Below are positions 37,101 to 47,821 of a stretch of DNA of 64,000 bases, in pieces. This DNA is from Amia ocellicauda. Its lineage: Eukaryota > Chordata > Actinopteri > Amiiformes > Amiidae. The translations under genes and the position numbers were made by a program. The notes under the pieces were generated by a model that was not told the DNA's origin, did not search any database, and worked only from the letters and a program-made list of their open reading frames with translations. Positions within the stretch are counted from its first letter, which is position 1. Each line of letters begins with the position of its first letter. The stretch is taken from contig NC_089866.1 of assembly GCF_036373705.1 (NCBI RefSeq), positions 20,622,501 to 20,686,500 of the forward strand, given 5' to 3'.

Positions 37101-40100
37101 TCTACAAACAATACCCCATAATGACAACGTGAAAGAAGTCAGTTTGAAATCTTTGCAAATTTATTAAAAATAAAAAACAAATAAAGCACATGTACATAAG
37201 TATTCACAGCCTTTGCTCAATACTTTGTTGAAGCACCTTTGGCACCAATTACAGCCTCAAGTCTTTTTGAGTGTGATGCTACAAGCTTGGCACACCTATT
37301 TCTGGCCAGTTTCTCCCATTCTTCTTTGCAGAACCTCTCAAACCTCTCAGGAGTTCAGTCTTTGTTTCATCAGACCAGAGACTTTTGTTTCTCATTGTCC
37401 GAGAGTCCTTCAGGTGCCTTTTGGCAAACTCCAGGCTGGCTGTCATGTGCCTTTTACTGAGGAGTGGCTTCCGTCTGGCCACTCTACCATACAGGCCTGA
37501 TTGGTGGAGTGCTGCAGAGATGGTTGTTCTTCTGGAAGGTCCTCCTCTCTCCACAGAGAAACGCTGGAGCTCTGTCAGAGTGACCATCGGGTACTTGGTC
37601 ACCTCCCTGATTAAGGCCCTTCTCCCCCGATCGCTCAGTTTGGCCGGGCGGCCAGCTCTAGGAAGAGTCCTGGTGGTTCCAAACTTCTTCCATTTACGGA
37701 TGATGGACGCCACTGTGCTCATTGGGACCTTCAATGCAGCAGATTTTTTTCTGTACCCTTCCCCAGATCTGTGTCTCTGAACATCTGAAGGATGATCAGT
37801 GGAAACAGGATGCACCTGAGCTCAATTTTGAGTGTCATGGCAAAGGCTGTTTTGTTTGTTTTTTATTTTTAATACATTTGCAAAGATTTCAAACAAACTT
37901 CTTTCACGTCATTATGGGGTATTGTTTGTAGAATTTTTAGGTAAATAATTAATTTAATCAATTTTGGAATAAGACTGTAACATAACAAAATGTGGAAAAA
38001 GTGAAGCGCTGTGAATACTTTCCGGATGCACTATATATAACACTAACTACATGGACAATTAACCAGGATCCACTACTGGAGAGCTGTGGGGTATTTTATC
38101 TGAATTTCCTATTCACTGGAACAGACACCATATAAAAGACCTGCCACATAGACAGGTGGTGTTAAATTTCTCACATAACTGTTCTGATAAGCAGCACGTG
38201 AGCCCATGTGGTATGATTAGGGCCAGACAGGAGCTGCAGGAATTCTTTTTTAAATTCTGTGGAACTTTGTACATAAATTCGGCAGAAAATCTGCGCTGGC
38301 GGACCCTGGGCAAGATCGCCAATAGTGTACATACGTCGGTACACCACAAATAGCAGGTGTAGGCCAGGGCCTGCTTCTTATTCAGCTGGAACATCTCCTG
38401 CAGCTTCCCAAAGTATGTGTCTGCCTCCTGCTCCTCGTTGGCAAAGCTCCTGACCGTTTTCATGGACGAGATGCACTCTTCTGCCACCTTGTTGGCTTGG
38501 GCAAGGGCATTCTGGACATCCTTGGCCAGTTTCTGTGCAGAGATGGAAAGGGATGACAGCATTCAAGCTTTCCATAATCCCTGAGAAGCCGCGTATTGGG
38601 CCATAATCTTCCTATCTCCTGTATACAAACTGGTAAACAGACAGCCAAAGGAACACCACACAGAAACCTGAACTTGTAAGAAAATTGAGAGACCTCTCCT
38701 GCTACAAAGGCAACAGGTGAATCTGTGTCTATTCTGCTCTGCCATGGCCCTGCATGCTAACTTGTTAACAATCACACAGTCAGAGAAAGGAGCTCAGGGC
38801 TGGGGGGACAGGGAGGAAGGCACTTGCCTTGTAGTATTGCCCGTAGAATTTTGAGACAATGGCGATGAAGGGGAAGCCCATGAACGTGACCAGGGAGAGC
38901 TTCCAGGACATGGTGAACATGAAGGCGCAGTAGCCCAGGCTCTTTACCAGGCTGCGCAGGAACAGGTTGATGTTCTCTGAGATCAGGTCACTCACCTGCG
39001 TGGTGTCCGAGGTCAGGCGGGAGATAATATCGCCTGGAACAAACCACACCCGCGCTCAGTTACGCTCAGCCACTCCTGGGGGATTTGGATTTTGGTTGGA
39101 AGCTTTTGCAAAAGACTTAATCGTGGCAAATACAGTGCAAAATAGTTATATCCTGAACGTTCTGTGAGTAGCCTAATAGGATATTTAATGCACTCTGCAA
39201 AACTAGAATTTAAGAGTGAAGTTTGATAGTCTTTCTCGTTTCTTTCATCAAGAGAATGACACAGAACTCATGAATGTTCCGGCACTTTACCTGTGTGATT
39301 CTCATCAAAGAATCCCATCTCTTGGTGGATCAGCGACCTGAAGAGTAGGTTACGCAGACGAACGTTTAATCTTGCGAAGGTCAATGAAAACACCCCACCT
39401 CGTACCCCCATTGTGATTGAGCTGAAAACAAAGAGTACAGAGATGTACAAAAGATGCGGCACTGTGGAAACCATTTACTTAAATGAGTGATCTAAAAATC
39501 CAAGTCCAAAAATGTAGCTTTTCTCAGGATCAAATTCAGGGTCTGTTGACACATAATCGGCTGCATGAAGATTTGGTGTTGGGGGTGTAATTCAGTTTGA
39601 TAAGGAAAACAGAACGCACTGGCAATGAAGCACCCAGAATTTGAATGACTTACCTCACGAAAGCAAGCGCACTTAAAATCACAATGGGTTGGGTGAAGTA
39701 AGCCATGCTCTTGTGGATGACAATCCCATCAATCGCTTGGCCAGTGTAATAAGGGATGAAGGCTTCACCTGGAAAGAGAAAAAAAAAGAAAGAAAATTAT
39801 ACTAAGGTATATTTATCAGGCTTTTAACTTGCCAAAGTCATTAACATAAATAGTACACTGCTGAATGTCATCTTTTCATATTGCCTCTGCCCTTCAAAAT
39901 GACCAACTCCCATGTCACCAAATCTGCATCTCACTAAGCAATTCCTGGAAAGGAAGGACTTCATTTTTCACAAAAAGTTTTTTCATAACTAACTCGATAA
40001 TCAATCTTTAACAGGCTACGGTCTGAAAAGAGGTTAATTTGTCATGAAATAGAGCCCGAATTATTACACTGCCTGTTGCAATTGAGGTCGTATCATGGGA

Positions 40101-41278
40101 AACACCACCCATTCAATTATAAAATCTGGAAAACTACAATGACATGATAAGCTTGAACATGTTTAATACACACATGGCATGTCTTCCATACTATTCAAAA
40201 CAATTTTAATGCTGATGTAATTACCATAGTGTATGACATAGTGCTCTGGAAAAAATATCAGTTCCTCTAGTTTTACTATGTATAGGTATGTGTTTGGTAA
40301 AATAAACATTTTTGTTTTATTCTATAAACTACTGACCAAATTCAAAATAAAAATATGAATGGAATGGAATGGCTGCCATACATGTAGAGATGCTGATTTA
40401 AGAAACATTTGCAGTGGTCTTTTTTTTCCAGAGCTGTATTACTTAGCACCTGGGATCTAAACCATGCAGTTTTAGTTATAAGAAACTGAAACTAGTGAGA
40501 AATATTTCACTTGTTCTGCAGCTGATACAGACAAATGTAAAAGGATAATGCAAGCAGGCTTTAAAATGCATGGGACAAACTCACAGAAAGCACAAATCAG
40601 GAGAAATAAAAAGGCCACTCCCAGGAGGCCAGCATCCTTTTTGCAGTACTTTAAGAGTCGGCCCACTGTGGCCGTAGTTGGCGCCTCTCCCTTTGGCTCC
40701 TTCTTCCCGTTCTCCTTGTCGCTTTGCTCTTCATCCCTCACTTCCTCCTCCCTCTCAGCATGACCTCCACTCCCGTCATCCTCCGAGCCCAGCAGCTGAT
40801 CTTTTATTCCTGAGCTCTCGCTGGCTGGTGGGTTTTTCCAGTTCCGTCTCAATGGCTTGACGGCGGCGAGCACTTTCCAGAGAAACACTGTTGCCAGTGA
40901 GGAGACACACGTCCATGTAAACAGGCTCAGGAACCAGGGACTGGACAGGGAGGCCCCATTCTCAGAAAACAGCAGGAGCTTGGTGATGGCGTACACCATG
41001 ATCACCAGGCACAGAAAGATGGTCAAACTGTCACAGGTCGACACCCGTTTGGGCCCTTCAGCTGTGTTTCTCCACACACCAACACAGGCTCCTAGCAGCC
41101 AGGATGCCCTGACCAAAACTGTCACCCAGATGTCCAGCGTGGAATGGAACATGTCAAAGTTGAGCAAGTCCTCCTTAAACAGGGCTAGCCTGGTCCCATG
41201 AATGTACAGTACTGTGGTGACTACTATGTCGACCACTATGAACAAAAGATTACAGCACACAGCCACGACAACCCTCAT
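34190..41278 (-). CDS. abcb9: Lysosomal peptide ABC transporter ABCB9/TAPL (11 coding exons)
   Basis: Half-size ABC transporter; family members homodimerise and move cytosolic peptides into lysosomes using ATP. Exons in transcript order: 41278-40585, 39768-39654, 39421-39291, 39033-38828, 38532-38335, 36963-36835, 36533-36345, 36037-35864, 35644-35485, 35381-35245, 34495-34190. The frame closes at 812 residues (human 766). The start is the ATG at 41278 (MRVVVAVCC), matching the short human N-terminus. Exon 1 encodes the four-helix TMD0 and an acidic/basic linker. The core membrane domain follows ([40 protein letters not shown]). The nucleotide-binding domain has Walker A GPSGSGKS at 570-577, signature LSGGQ at 674-678, Walker B LILDE at 695-699 and H-loop His730, all intact. 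Intron 4 is GC-AG (AAG|GCAAGT at 38828). Intron 5 holds a Tc1 copy. The extra length is mostly the linker around residues 170-215. Confidence 0.95.
37000..38033 (-). mobile_element. Tc1/mariner element, internally deleted, in abcb9 intron 5
   Basis: Flanked by TA dinucleotides (36998-36999 and 38034-38035). Terminal inverted repeats of about 175 bp (37000-37180 and 37862-38033) begin AGTGCATCCGGAAAGTATTC. The transposase frame on the minus strand keeps the N-terminal DNA-binding part (about 37800-37360: [38 protein letters not shown], then the [18 protein letters not shown] region). It then runs directly into the far C-terminal region near 37350, so most of the DDE catalytic domain is missing. 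A second deletion removed sequence upstream of the N-terminus. At 1034 bp it is shorter than the roughly 1.6 kb full element and cannot encode an active transposase. Confidence 0.92.
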
Positions 41279-42768
41279 CTTAAATCGCTTCCCGCAGTTG
41301 GCCAGTGAGATTGCCAATGTAGTCAGCTGCTGGGCAAGGAGAAAACACCAGAAAAGTTATTTTGTTACAGATATTACAGTAATATTGTTATATGGTACAA
41401 AAGAACATATGATTGTATCGGTCATATATGATTTGTCTCTCTCTTATCATTAGGAATTGTACTGACAAATAAAGAAAATAGTTTTAAGGCTTAACATGAA
41501 TATACAAATTAAGAAAAAAAAAATTGACCAATGTAATACATTTTGAAGTGTTTCTAACCTGTATACATATATGGCAATACTTACTATTATTAATATAAAT
41601 ACAAATAATTAGCATATTTTGCTTCACGTTTGCATTTGGATAGTGTAAGAGGAACTTGAATGGACAATTCATTATGATTCATTAAATTAAAGTAAATAGA
41701 CTACGCTACACTATAATGTATGTAATTTATTGTTAAAATCAACTTTTAATTGTATTTGTTTCTTTATAGATTGTATTATTATTATGAATACTAATAATAC
41801 ATTGTTGACCTATAAAGAGTGTATGGTAATACTACTACTAATAATATTAAATACATTTAAAAAAAAAAACAATCACTATATGTACAAAGAAGCTTTAAAA
41901 TGTTCAACCAGAATGCTGTAGTGAGGTTGTATAAAAAAACAGTTTAATTCAATACTGACTGCAAAATGTATCCAGCAATAGTTCAGGCAGAATGTGGCAT
42001 AACAATGCGCAGTTCATAAACAAGACAGGAAGGAATGAAGCACCATTAGCTGAACAGCATTGTACTGATACCTTAAGATCCTTGAATTATCCCTGTAAAT
42101 AAAAAATACCCCTCGAAAGCAAATCATCTGCTGCTGTTTGAGGAGCTCACTCCCCCGCTGTCCTGCTGCAAGGCTCGTCTATTCCGGGGTTGCGGTGTCT
42201 GCAGCCGGCGTCCTGCACTGCGGAGTAAAGGTCGCGTTGTTTTAGCGCTAACACCCGCAGTTCTGCGCAGATCTGCACAATTCCACCGAGCCCATTGGTG
42301 GAGCAGAGCTGCGGAAATCTGCGCTACACCAACGCAACCAGATCCATAGAAGTCCGAGGAGCTCCTCCTACTCCACACTTGCTCTGTCCCTGTCAATCAC
42401 ATTATTTGAATACCGATTCTGGCATAATAGGACATATGATTGTATCGTTTTTGAAGGAGACTGTAGCAAGAATAACGACCGTGCAATTCCAGTGGTCATG
42501 AAGTGAGTATTTGGAAAAATCGCGCTAGTAAGTCTTAATTGCAGGGCACAATTTCTGCTGTGATGCACATACAGCCTCATTCTACCTGAACAGCAAGACA
42601 ACATCCCGGATATTTCAAGCATGTCGGTGAGGAAGTCGTGCATATGAACAGTATCATTAACCTCTTATTAGTAGTATTCAAATGAGAGAAAAATAAGTCA
42701 AGTGGACATTCGCAAAATAAATGGCCATTTAATTTTGCATTTCAGATTAAAAGTCCAAAAGCATGTTC

Positions 42769-42805
<37 letters not shown>

Positions 42806-43340
42806 CTACAATATTCGTTACGTTGGTGTGTTCCAGTGAAGCTGGGCTAAAACCACACCTGGTCTTTTGCGCAAAATGTCGTTTGTTCAGCATTGTGAAA
42901 CTCTTTTTTTCCCCTGCATCACTACCCGAAAACGAATTGTATTATTCTTTTAATCCACCGACACTAGTTCTTGGAGATCCGAATATATTGTAGGATTTTA
43001 GGATTGATTCATAGTGGTAATAACATCCCAAATCTGTCTCTGGCATCAGCAGACAATACAGGTTACAGGTCAGTCGTTTACCTTGGCGAGTGCCATTCAG
43101 CGAGAAACTGAGAAACGGAGACAATGATAAAATACTTAATTAATACAATTAAAAACTGATGTGTATATAAACTGGATGTATAATAAGTTAATGTGACAAT
43201 TACACCAAAACAGGAATGCTATTGCGTGCACTAATTACATAATTATGCGTGTAATATTCATTACATCCAGAAAATCTACATGTTCTGGTCAATGTTTGCA
43301 AAACTATTCACAAGAATTCCACTCGTTGCAGCAATCAGAT
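41279..43340 (-). other. abcb9 5' region (UTR, first intron, probable promoter)
   Basis: A splice acceptor (TTGCCCAG/CAG on the minus strand) lies near 41330, so exon 41278-40585 probably begins with a short 5' UTR and an upstream non-coding exon exists. A GC-richer patch at about 42120-42380 is the best promoter / first-exon candidate. No coding exon was recognised. An AT microsatellite lies at 42771-42804. Confidence 0.4.
42771..42804. repeat. (AT)n microsatellite
   Basis: Simple AT alternation upstream of abcb9. Confidence 0.85.
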
Positions 43341-43899
43341 CTTTGAGATGATAGTATGTAATGACATAGCAGAAATAAATACATTCATAAAGTCAGTTTT
43401 CATGACAGCCTTCATAATGGTTTCAGGGAGCGCTCTAAACCCTCACTGTACCCCGCTTGTCTCGCAGTGTGGAGTGAGCACTTCCCCTAAAGAAGTGATG
43501 CAGTCACTCTGGGCCTGTGGCACCACGATGCCCATGACTAAACAAAACGTTCAGGAAGCTGCTTTAAAAAAGGTTTCACTTCACATTCCTGTTGTGTTCA
43601 CGGTAAGACAATGCTTGGTTGAGATTGACTTACCTATCCAGTTCTTACACATCAGACACCATGTGATCACTCAGGGTTTAAATCAAGCAGCTCCAGGACA
43701 AGGCATCTGCAGCCGGGGCACAAATCATGAGCTGATTGTTCACCCCCTGGAGTAACTTTGTGACGTCGGGTGTAACTTCCCAGTTAACCCGCACTTCGAA
43801 AGGTGGATAAGTTTTACCCGAGGTATGCTGTCATGGCAATTTACACTGCATGTATAAACTGCTCCGAGCAGGGTATCTTTGTGGTTAACTCGATGTTAC

Positions 43900-44480
43900 C
43901 CTATATAAGCACCACCCCTCCACTCAGTCTTGAGGAAAATGCCGGCACATGTGGAATACCCAATCGACATTGGTGCACGGTTGTGAGAGGCTCTGACATG
44001 TAGGCTAGCCTACATTATTTTGTCCTTAAAACTTCTACTTATATTCAAGACAATTAAAGACACATTAGGTGATGATTTTCTTACAATGGTAGTATGTTAA
44101 AATGGCCTGAAATCCTTTGTCAGGTGACATGGGATCACCATTTAATGGTGACCAGGCTGGAGGCTAGGTGGCCTGGGTCAGTGCATGATTCACACATTTT
44201 TTGGGAATCTACTCTTGGTCAGAGATTTGAACAAGGTAAGACAACCACCACCCAATATTTCACACATCATATTGTGACAATTTCTTTCTATCACTCAAAG
44301 GGCGTTTTGATGGCCTGCTACTGATGTTACCTGATGACCCCCTATCCAGACCCACAAACAAGGGAACAAATAAAATATAACGTGGCTCACAGTAACACAA
44401 GGATCAGCTTAGAGATGACATTTGGGGTCAGTAATGCATGCTTTGCTTGCCTGCAAGGCTTACGGGTGCGTCTGGAGTGG
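43900..44480 (+). mobile_element. Decayed PIF/Harbinger (HARBI1-like) nuclease fragment
   Basis: Pieces of the Harbinger DDE nuclease can be read in shifting frames on the + strand: ARWPGSVHDSHIFWESTLGQ (44163-44222), then RFDGLLL (about 44303), then TPYPDPQTREQIKYNVAHS and MTFGVSNACFACLQGLRV (44334-44470). These match the conserved WPGSxHDSxIF and NxAHSxTRxxIEMTFGxLKxRFxCLxxLRV blocks of the family. The GDxxYxx block between them is missing, and frameshifts and stops occur. The 3' part stops where the antisense LINE begins. No terminal repeats were recognised, and the Myb-like partner ORF was not identified. Confidence 0.8.
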
Positions 44481-44484
44481 GCAG

Positions 44485-45850
44485 GGCGACTTACAAAATG
44501 TAAGTGCAACACAAAGTGCAATAATATAGTGCAATTCAAGGCATAATACATTTTACAAAGTCACAGTTTACACAAGTGTATGTGAGATATACAAAAACAA
44601 TATACATGGTCTTACATCCTAGAATGAAAAAATGCTGAGAAGTGCAGACAAGATGTTAAGTCAAAGTTAAGAGCTAAGGGAAAGGGAGTGTAGGGGAAAT
44701 CAAAATAAACAATACGAGTGCAAGTAATGCAAAGGCAAGCATATGACAAAACGTTGTATAAGTGCAATCTTACAGGAGAATGAATGACTAAATTACACAG
44801 AGTCTGAAAAGATGCGTCTTGACTTCAGTGGGAAGGTCGTTCCACCAGTTAGGGGCCAGGGATGAGAAGGAACGGAACGGCTCTGGAGGAAGGAGATTGG
44901 AGTCAGGGTTTATCTTCTGGCACTGGAAGACCGCAGCGGTCTGGAGGGGGATGTATGGAGAGACAAGGGTCTGCAGGTAACTCAGTGCAGTCTGTTCGAG
45001 ACAGCGGTAGGTGAGGGTCAGTGTCTTGAACTGAATGCGTGCCGGTAACGGGAGCCAGTTGAGGGAGCGGAGCAGTGGAGTAGCGTGTACGAATCAGGGC
45101 AGAGAGAATACCAGACGAGCTGCAGAGTTCTGGATGAGCTGGAGGGGCGGGTAGAAGTTGCAGGCAGGCTTGAGGTGGTGTGAGTGCATCCAGGCAGAGA
45201 TAGCTAACAAGCAGGAAGAGAAGTGAGAGGGGATGAAAGGGTCAGAGGAGGGAAAAGACAGGATGATCTGGGCATCATCTGCATAAAAATGGTAAAAGAA
45301 ACCATGGGATGCGATGAGGGAGCCCAAGGAACGAATGTAGAGAGAGAACAAGAGCGGGCCCAGGACGGAGCCTTGGGGGTATGCCTGTGAGGAGAGGTTG
45401 GGGGGTGGATGAGGAACCTTGCCATGTCACATGGTAGGTCCGGTCACTGAGGTAGGAGGAGAACCATGTGAGAGCAGTCCCAGAGGGACAGAGGGAGGAG
45501 AAGGTGGAGTAGAGTTTGCAGGGGTTGTTGACAGTGGATTCAAAGAGTGACTGCAAGTAAGACTTCTTGGCTGAGGTGAGTGAGGTGGAGAATGTGGAAA
45601 GTAGAGCAGTGTTCAGCAGTGCGCATAGTGGATCGGGTTGAGCGGAGAACGAGTCAACAACACAAGTGCAAAACAAGGAGAGCAGACACTCAATTTAAAC
45701 GAGACAATTAAAAAACTGCTCTGTCCAGATCCCGCAAGTCACGTCCTAGTACAGCGTCAGCCGAACTAAGTACTTGGAATGTCTGGAATGCTAAACTCTA
45801 CCTCTAAACAACCGCCTGCTGGGGAGAATGAGTCAACAATACAAGTGCAA
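44485..45850 (-). mobile_element. Antisense L2-like LINE fragment with decayed reverse transcriptase
   Basis: On the minus strand, 45676-45275 and then 45351-45094 encode reverse-transcriptase blocks: [20 protein letters not shown], then after a frameshift [19 protein letters not shown] (catalytic YADD), then WMHSHHLKP. An internal deletion joins this to [16 protein letters not shown]. After one stop the frame continues as TPLLRSLNWLPLPARIQFKT and WWNDLPTEVKTHLFRLCVI to about 44796, the typical C-terminus of L2/CR1-group LINEs. The rest down to about 44485 is 3' UTR. A direct repeat of about 27 bp near the 5' side (45644-45671 and 45822-45850) makes that boundary uncertain. Confidence 0.8.
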
Positions 45851-47821
45851 GTGTATTATATATACACACACCTTATTACCATCAGCCTATATTGATCCAC
45901 TGCTGGATGAAGGCCTCCCCAAGATGTTTCCACTTGCTTCAATCTACAGCTTCGCTTCATACACACACACTTTTAGATATTGAAAGACCAATAATGCCTA
46001 AGCATATACCAGCATTTACACTATAGCACGTTTTAAAGAGTAATTTTCATAACTGCACCTTTAAAAAGCAAGGTAATGTCACCTGGTAGTCTGTTAAAAT
46101 TGTACTGGTAGACATTGTGGTAATAAAATAAAAAAACTATCTTCAGTTACAACAGCCCTCCAGAACATCTATTATGCAGTTATCTGGAGTGATTATTAAA
46201 CTGAACAATTGCAATATCCATGAAATAATGCAACAAAAACTCAGACCACATCATGTTTTAGAGCAAAGATCACACTTCTAAATATCTAAATCCTACCCAC
46301 TGCGAAGAGTTGAAATATTAATAAGTACATCTCAGTTTCTGCATGTGATATGTCCTATCGCTCATTTGCCAAACCGTGCGTTTTAGGTTACGGTCTTAAG
46401 GTCTTTACTAAAGCAACTTGCAACGAGTGATGGCAAAATACCACCTAGCGTCACTTCTGTGACAACAGGAGGTTTGCAGCAGCTCTCTCTCAGAGCAGGA
46501 TTGACCCGAGGCCTCGCAAAAATGATAGGCTTGGGTGAAGTTGTCAAGACAGACATCAAAATAGTAGCCATTTGACATTTAACAGAACATTAAAAATTAG
46601 AAAAACTGCTGAAGAATAAAGACTCCCTATAAGATATAAATAAGCATCAACAATACCCATACCAAAAGGCATCCTACAAAATTACCAGAAATGCAGTTAG
46701 GCCCAAATTATAAAAAACACCAATAAACATTTAAAAAAATTAAATTATTTATTTCAAATCAACCAACCACTTCCCTACGAGGGCAAAAAATATGTATAAT
46801 GCAATCCCCCCCTCCCCAGCAACTAACCCATCGTTGTACCATTTTCTGTATACATAAAACCACAAAAAGGAATGTAGCTAGTTGCCAGGGCTAAAAAAAT
46901 ATATATATAATTAAACTCAAAGGTTGATCAAAAATTACATGGAGTTGAGGCCCCATGTAAAATCACAATTTCAATAACATCATCTTCAGGAAAATTATAG
47001 TTTTCAAAACTACATCTTAAGAACTGAGCATCTCTGAAGTTAAAGTCATTCAATAAATTCAAGCATGAAGCTTATACAACAATATGATCTTTAAAAACAA
47101 CTTAAATCAGTAAGTAAACACCGCATGGATGCCATCAATATTAAGACCCGTTAGTCAAAAGCATGCCTCATTTTCTTCAACTAGTGATTCAAGCTTGTAA
47201 GGAACAGCACAGTCTCAGATGAACTCCACTCACAGTACCTAACACACCAAAAAGTGACATGAAGATCTAGGAATGAAGAATTGCAACATTTCTTCTCGCC
47301 AATTCGTACCCTGGTTTCCTGAACATCTCCAGAAGCTGGGGCTTTACTGGGGCTTTGTAATTGCTTGCTACTGAAGTCACCCACTGATGTTTTTGGGGGT
47401 ACCATTTCCATATAAATCATTAAAGAGAAAATAACAAAACAACAGAACCTACATGTGCAATTAGCTCAAGAATGTTTCAGTCACCCTTTGCTTTGGCGCA
47501 CAGTCAACTGTGGTTGTCAACTGAACTATAATTTACTTGTAAACATCCTGTATGGATATCAGTTTCAACCAGGAGGACCATGCTACGCCTGGAAGTTTTC
47601 CATTGACCTTCATCTGTGTGGAGTGCAGAATGACACGGATGCTTGTCAATATATCGGAACCAGTGCAGCGCATACTTCGTCAGACGTGCAAAGAAGTGAA
47701 ACGCATATCAAGATGAGGGTTGCTTCTTGTACATCAGCACCAAGCAGCACCTACGGGAACTCTCTGTAGTCAAAATACGCCAATCCATCTTCAGGACTTC
47801 AGGGTGACCTTCGCTATACCC
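45851..47821. other. Region downstream of the integrase gene, mostly unassigned
   Basis: AT-rich. It contains an unexplained coding-like segment at 46387-46574 with an AATAAA signal near 46614 (see findings) and the 3' UTR of the minus-strand integrase gene next to 47821. Short ORFs at 47181-47420 and 47455-47769 resemble nothing known and are probably chance. Confidence 0.4.

Noticed and set aside
41279..41317. Extended abcb9 start 13 codons upstream
   Set aside because: The upstream codon is TTG, not ATG. The ATG at 41278 matches the short N-terminus of the family.
42124..42396. 90-codon minus-strand ORF as an abcb9 coding exon
   Set aside because: Arg/Ser-rich composition reflects a GC-rich 5' region. 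It shows no similarity to transporter sequence and lies upstream of the accepted start.
43348..43755. 135-codon + strand ORF as the Myb-like second Harbinger protein
   Set aside because: No SANT/Myb pattern is visible. Proximity to the nuclease remnant alone is not enough.
47455..47769. 104-codon + strand ORF
   Set aside because: No recognisable domain or splice context. It sits in the likely 3' UTR of the minus-strand integrase gene.
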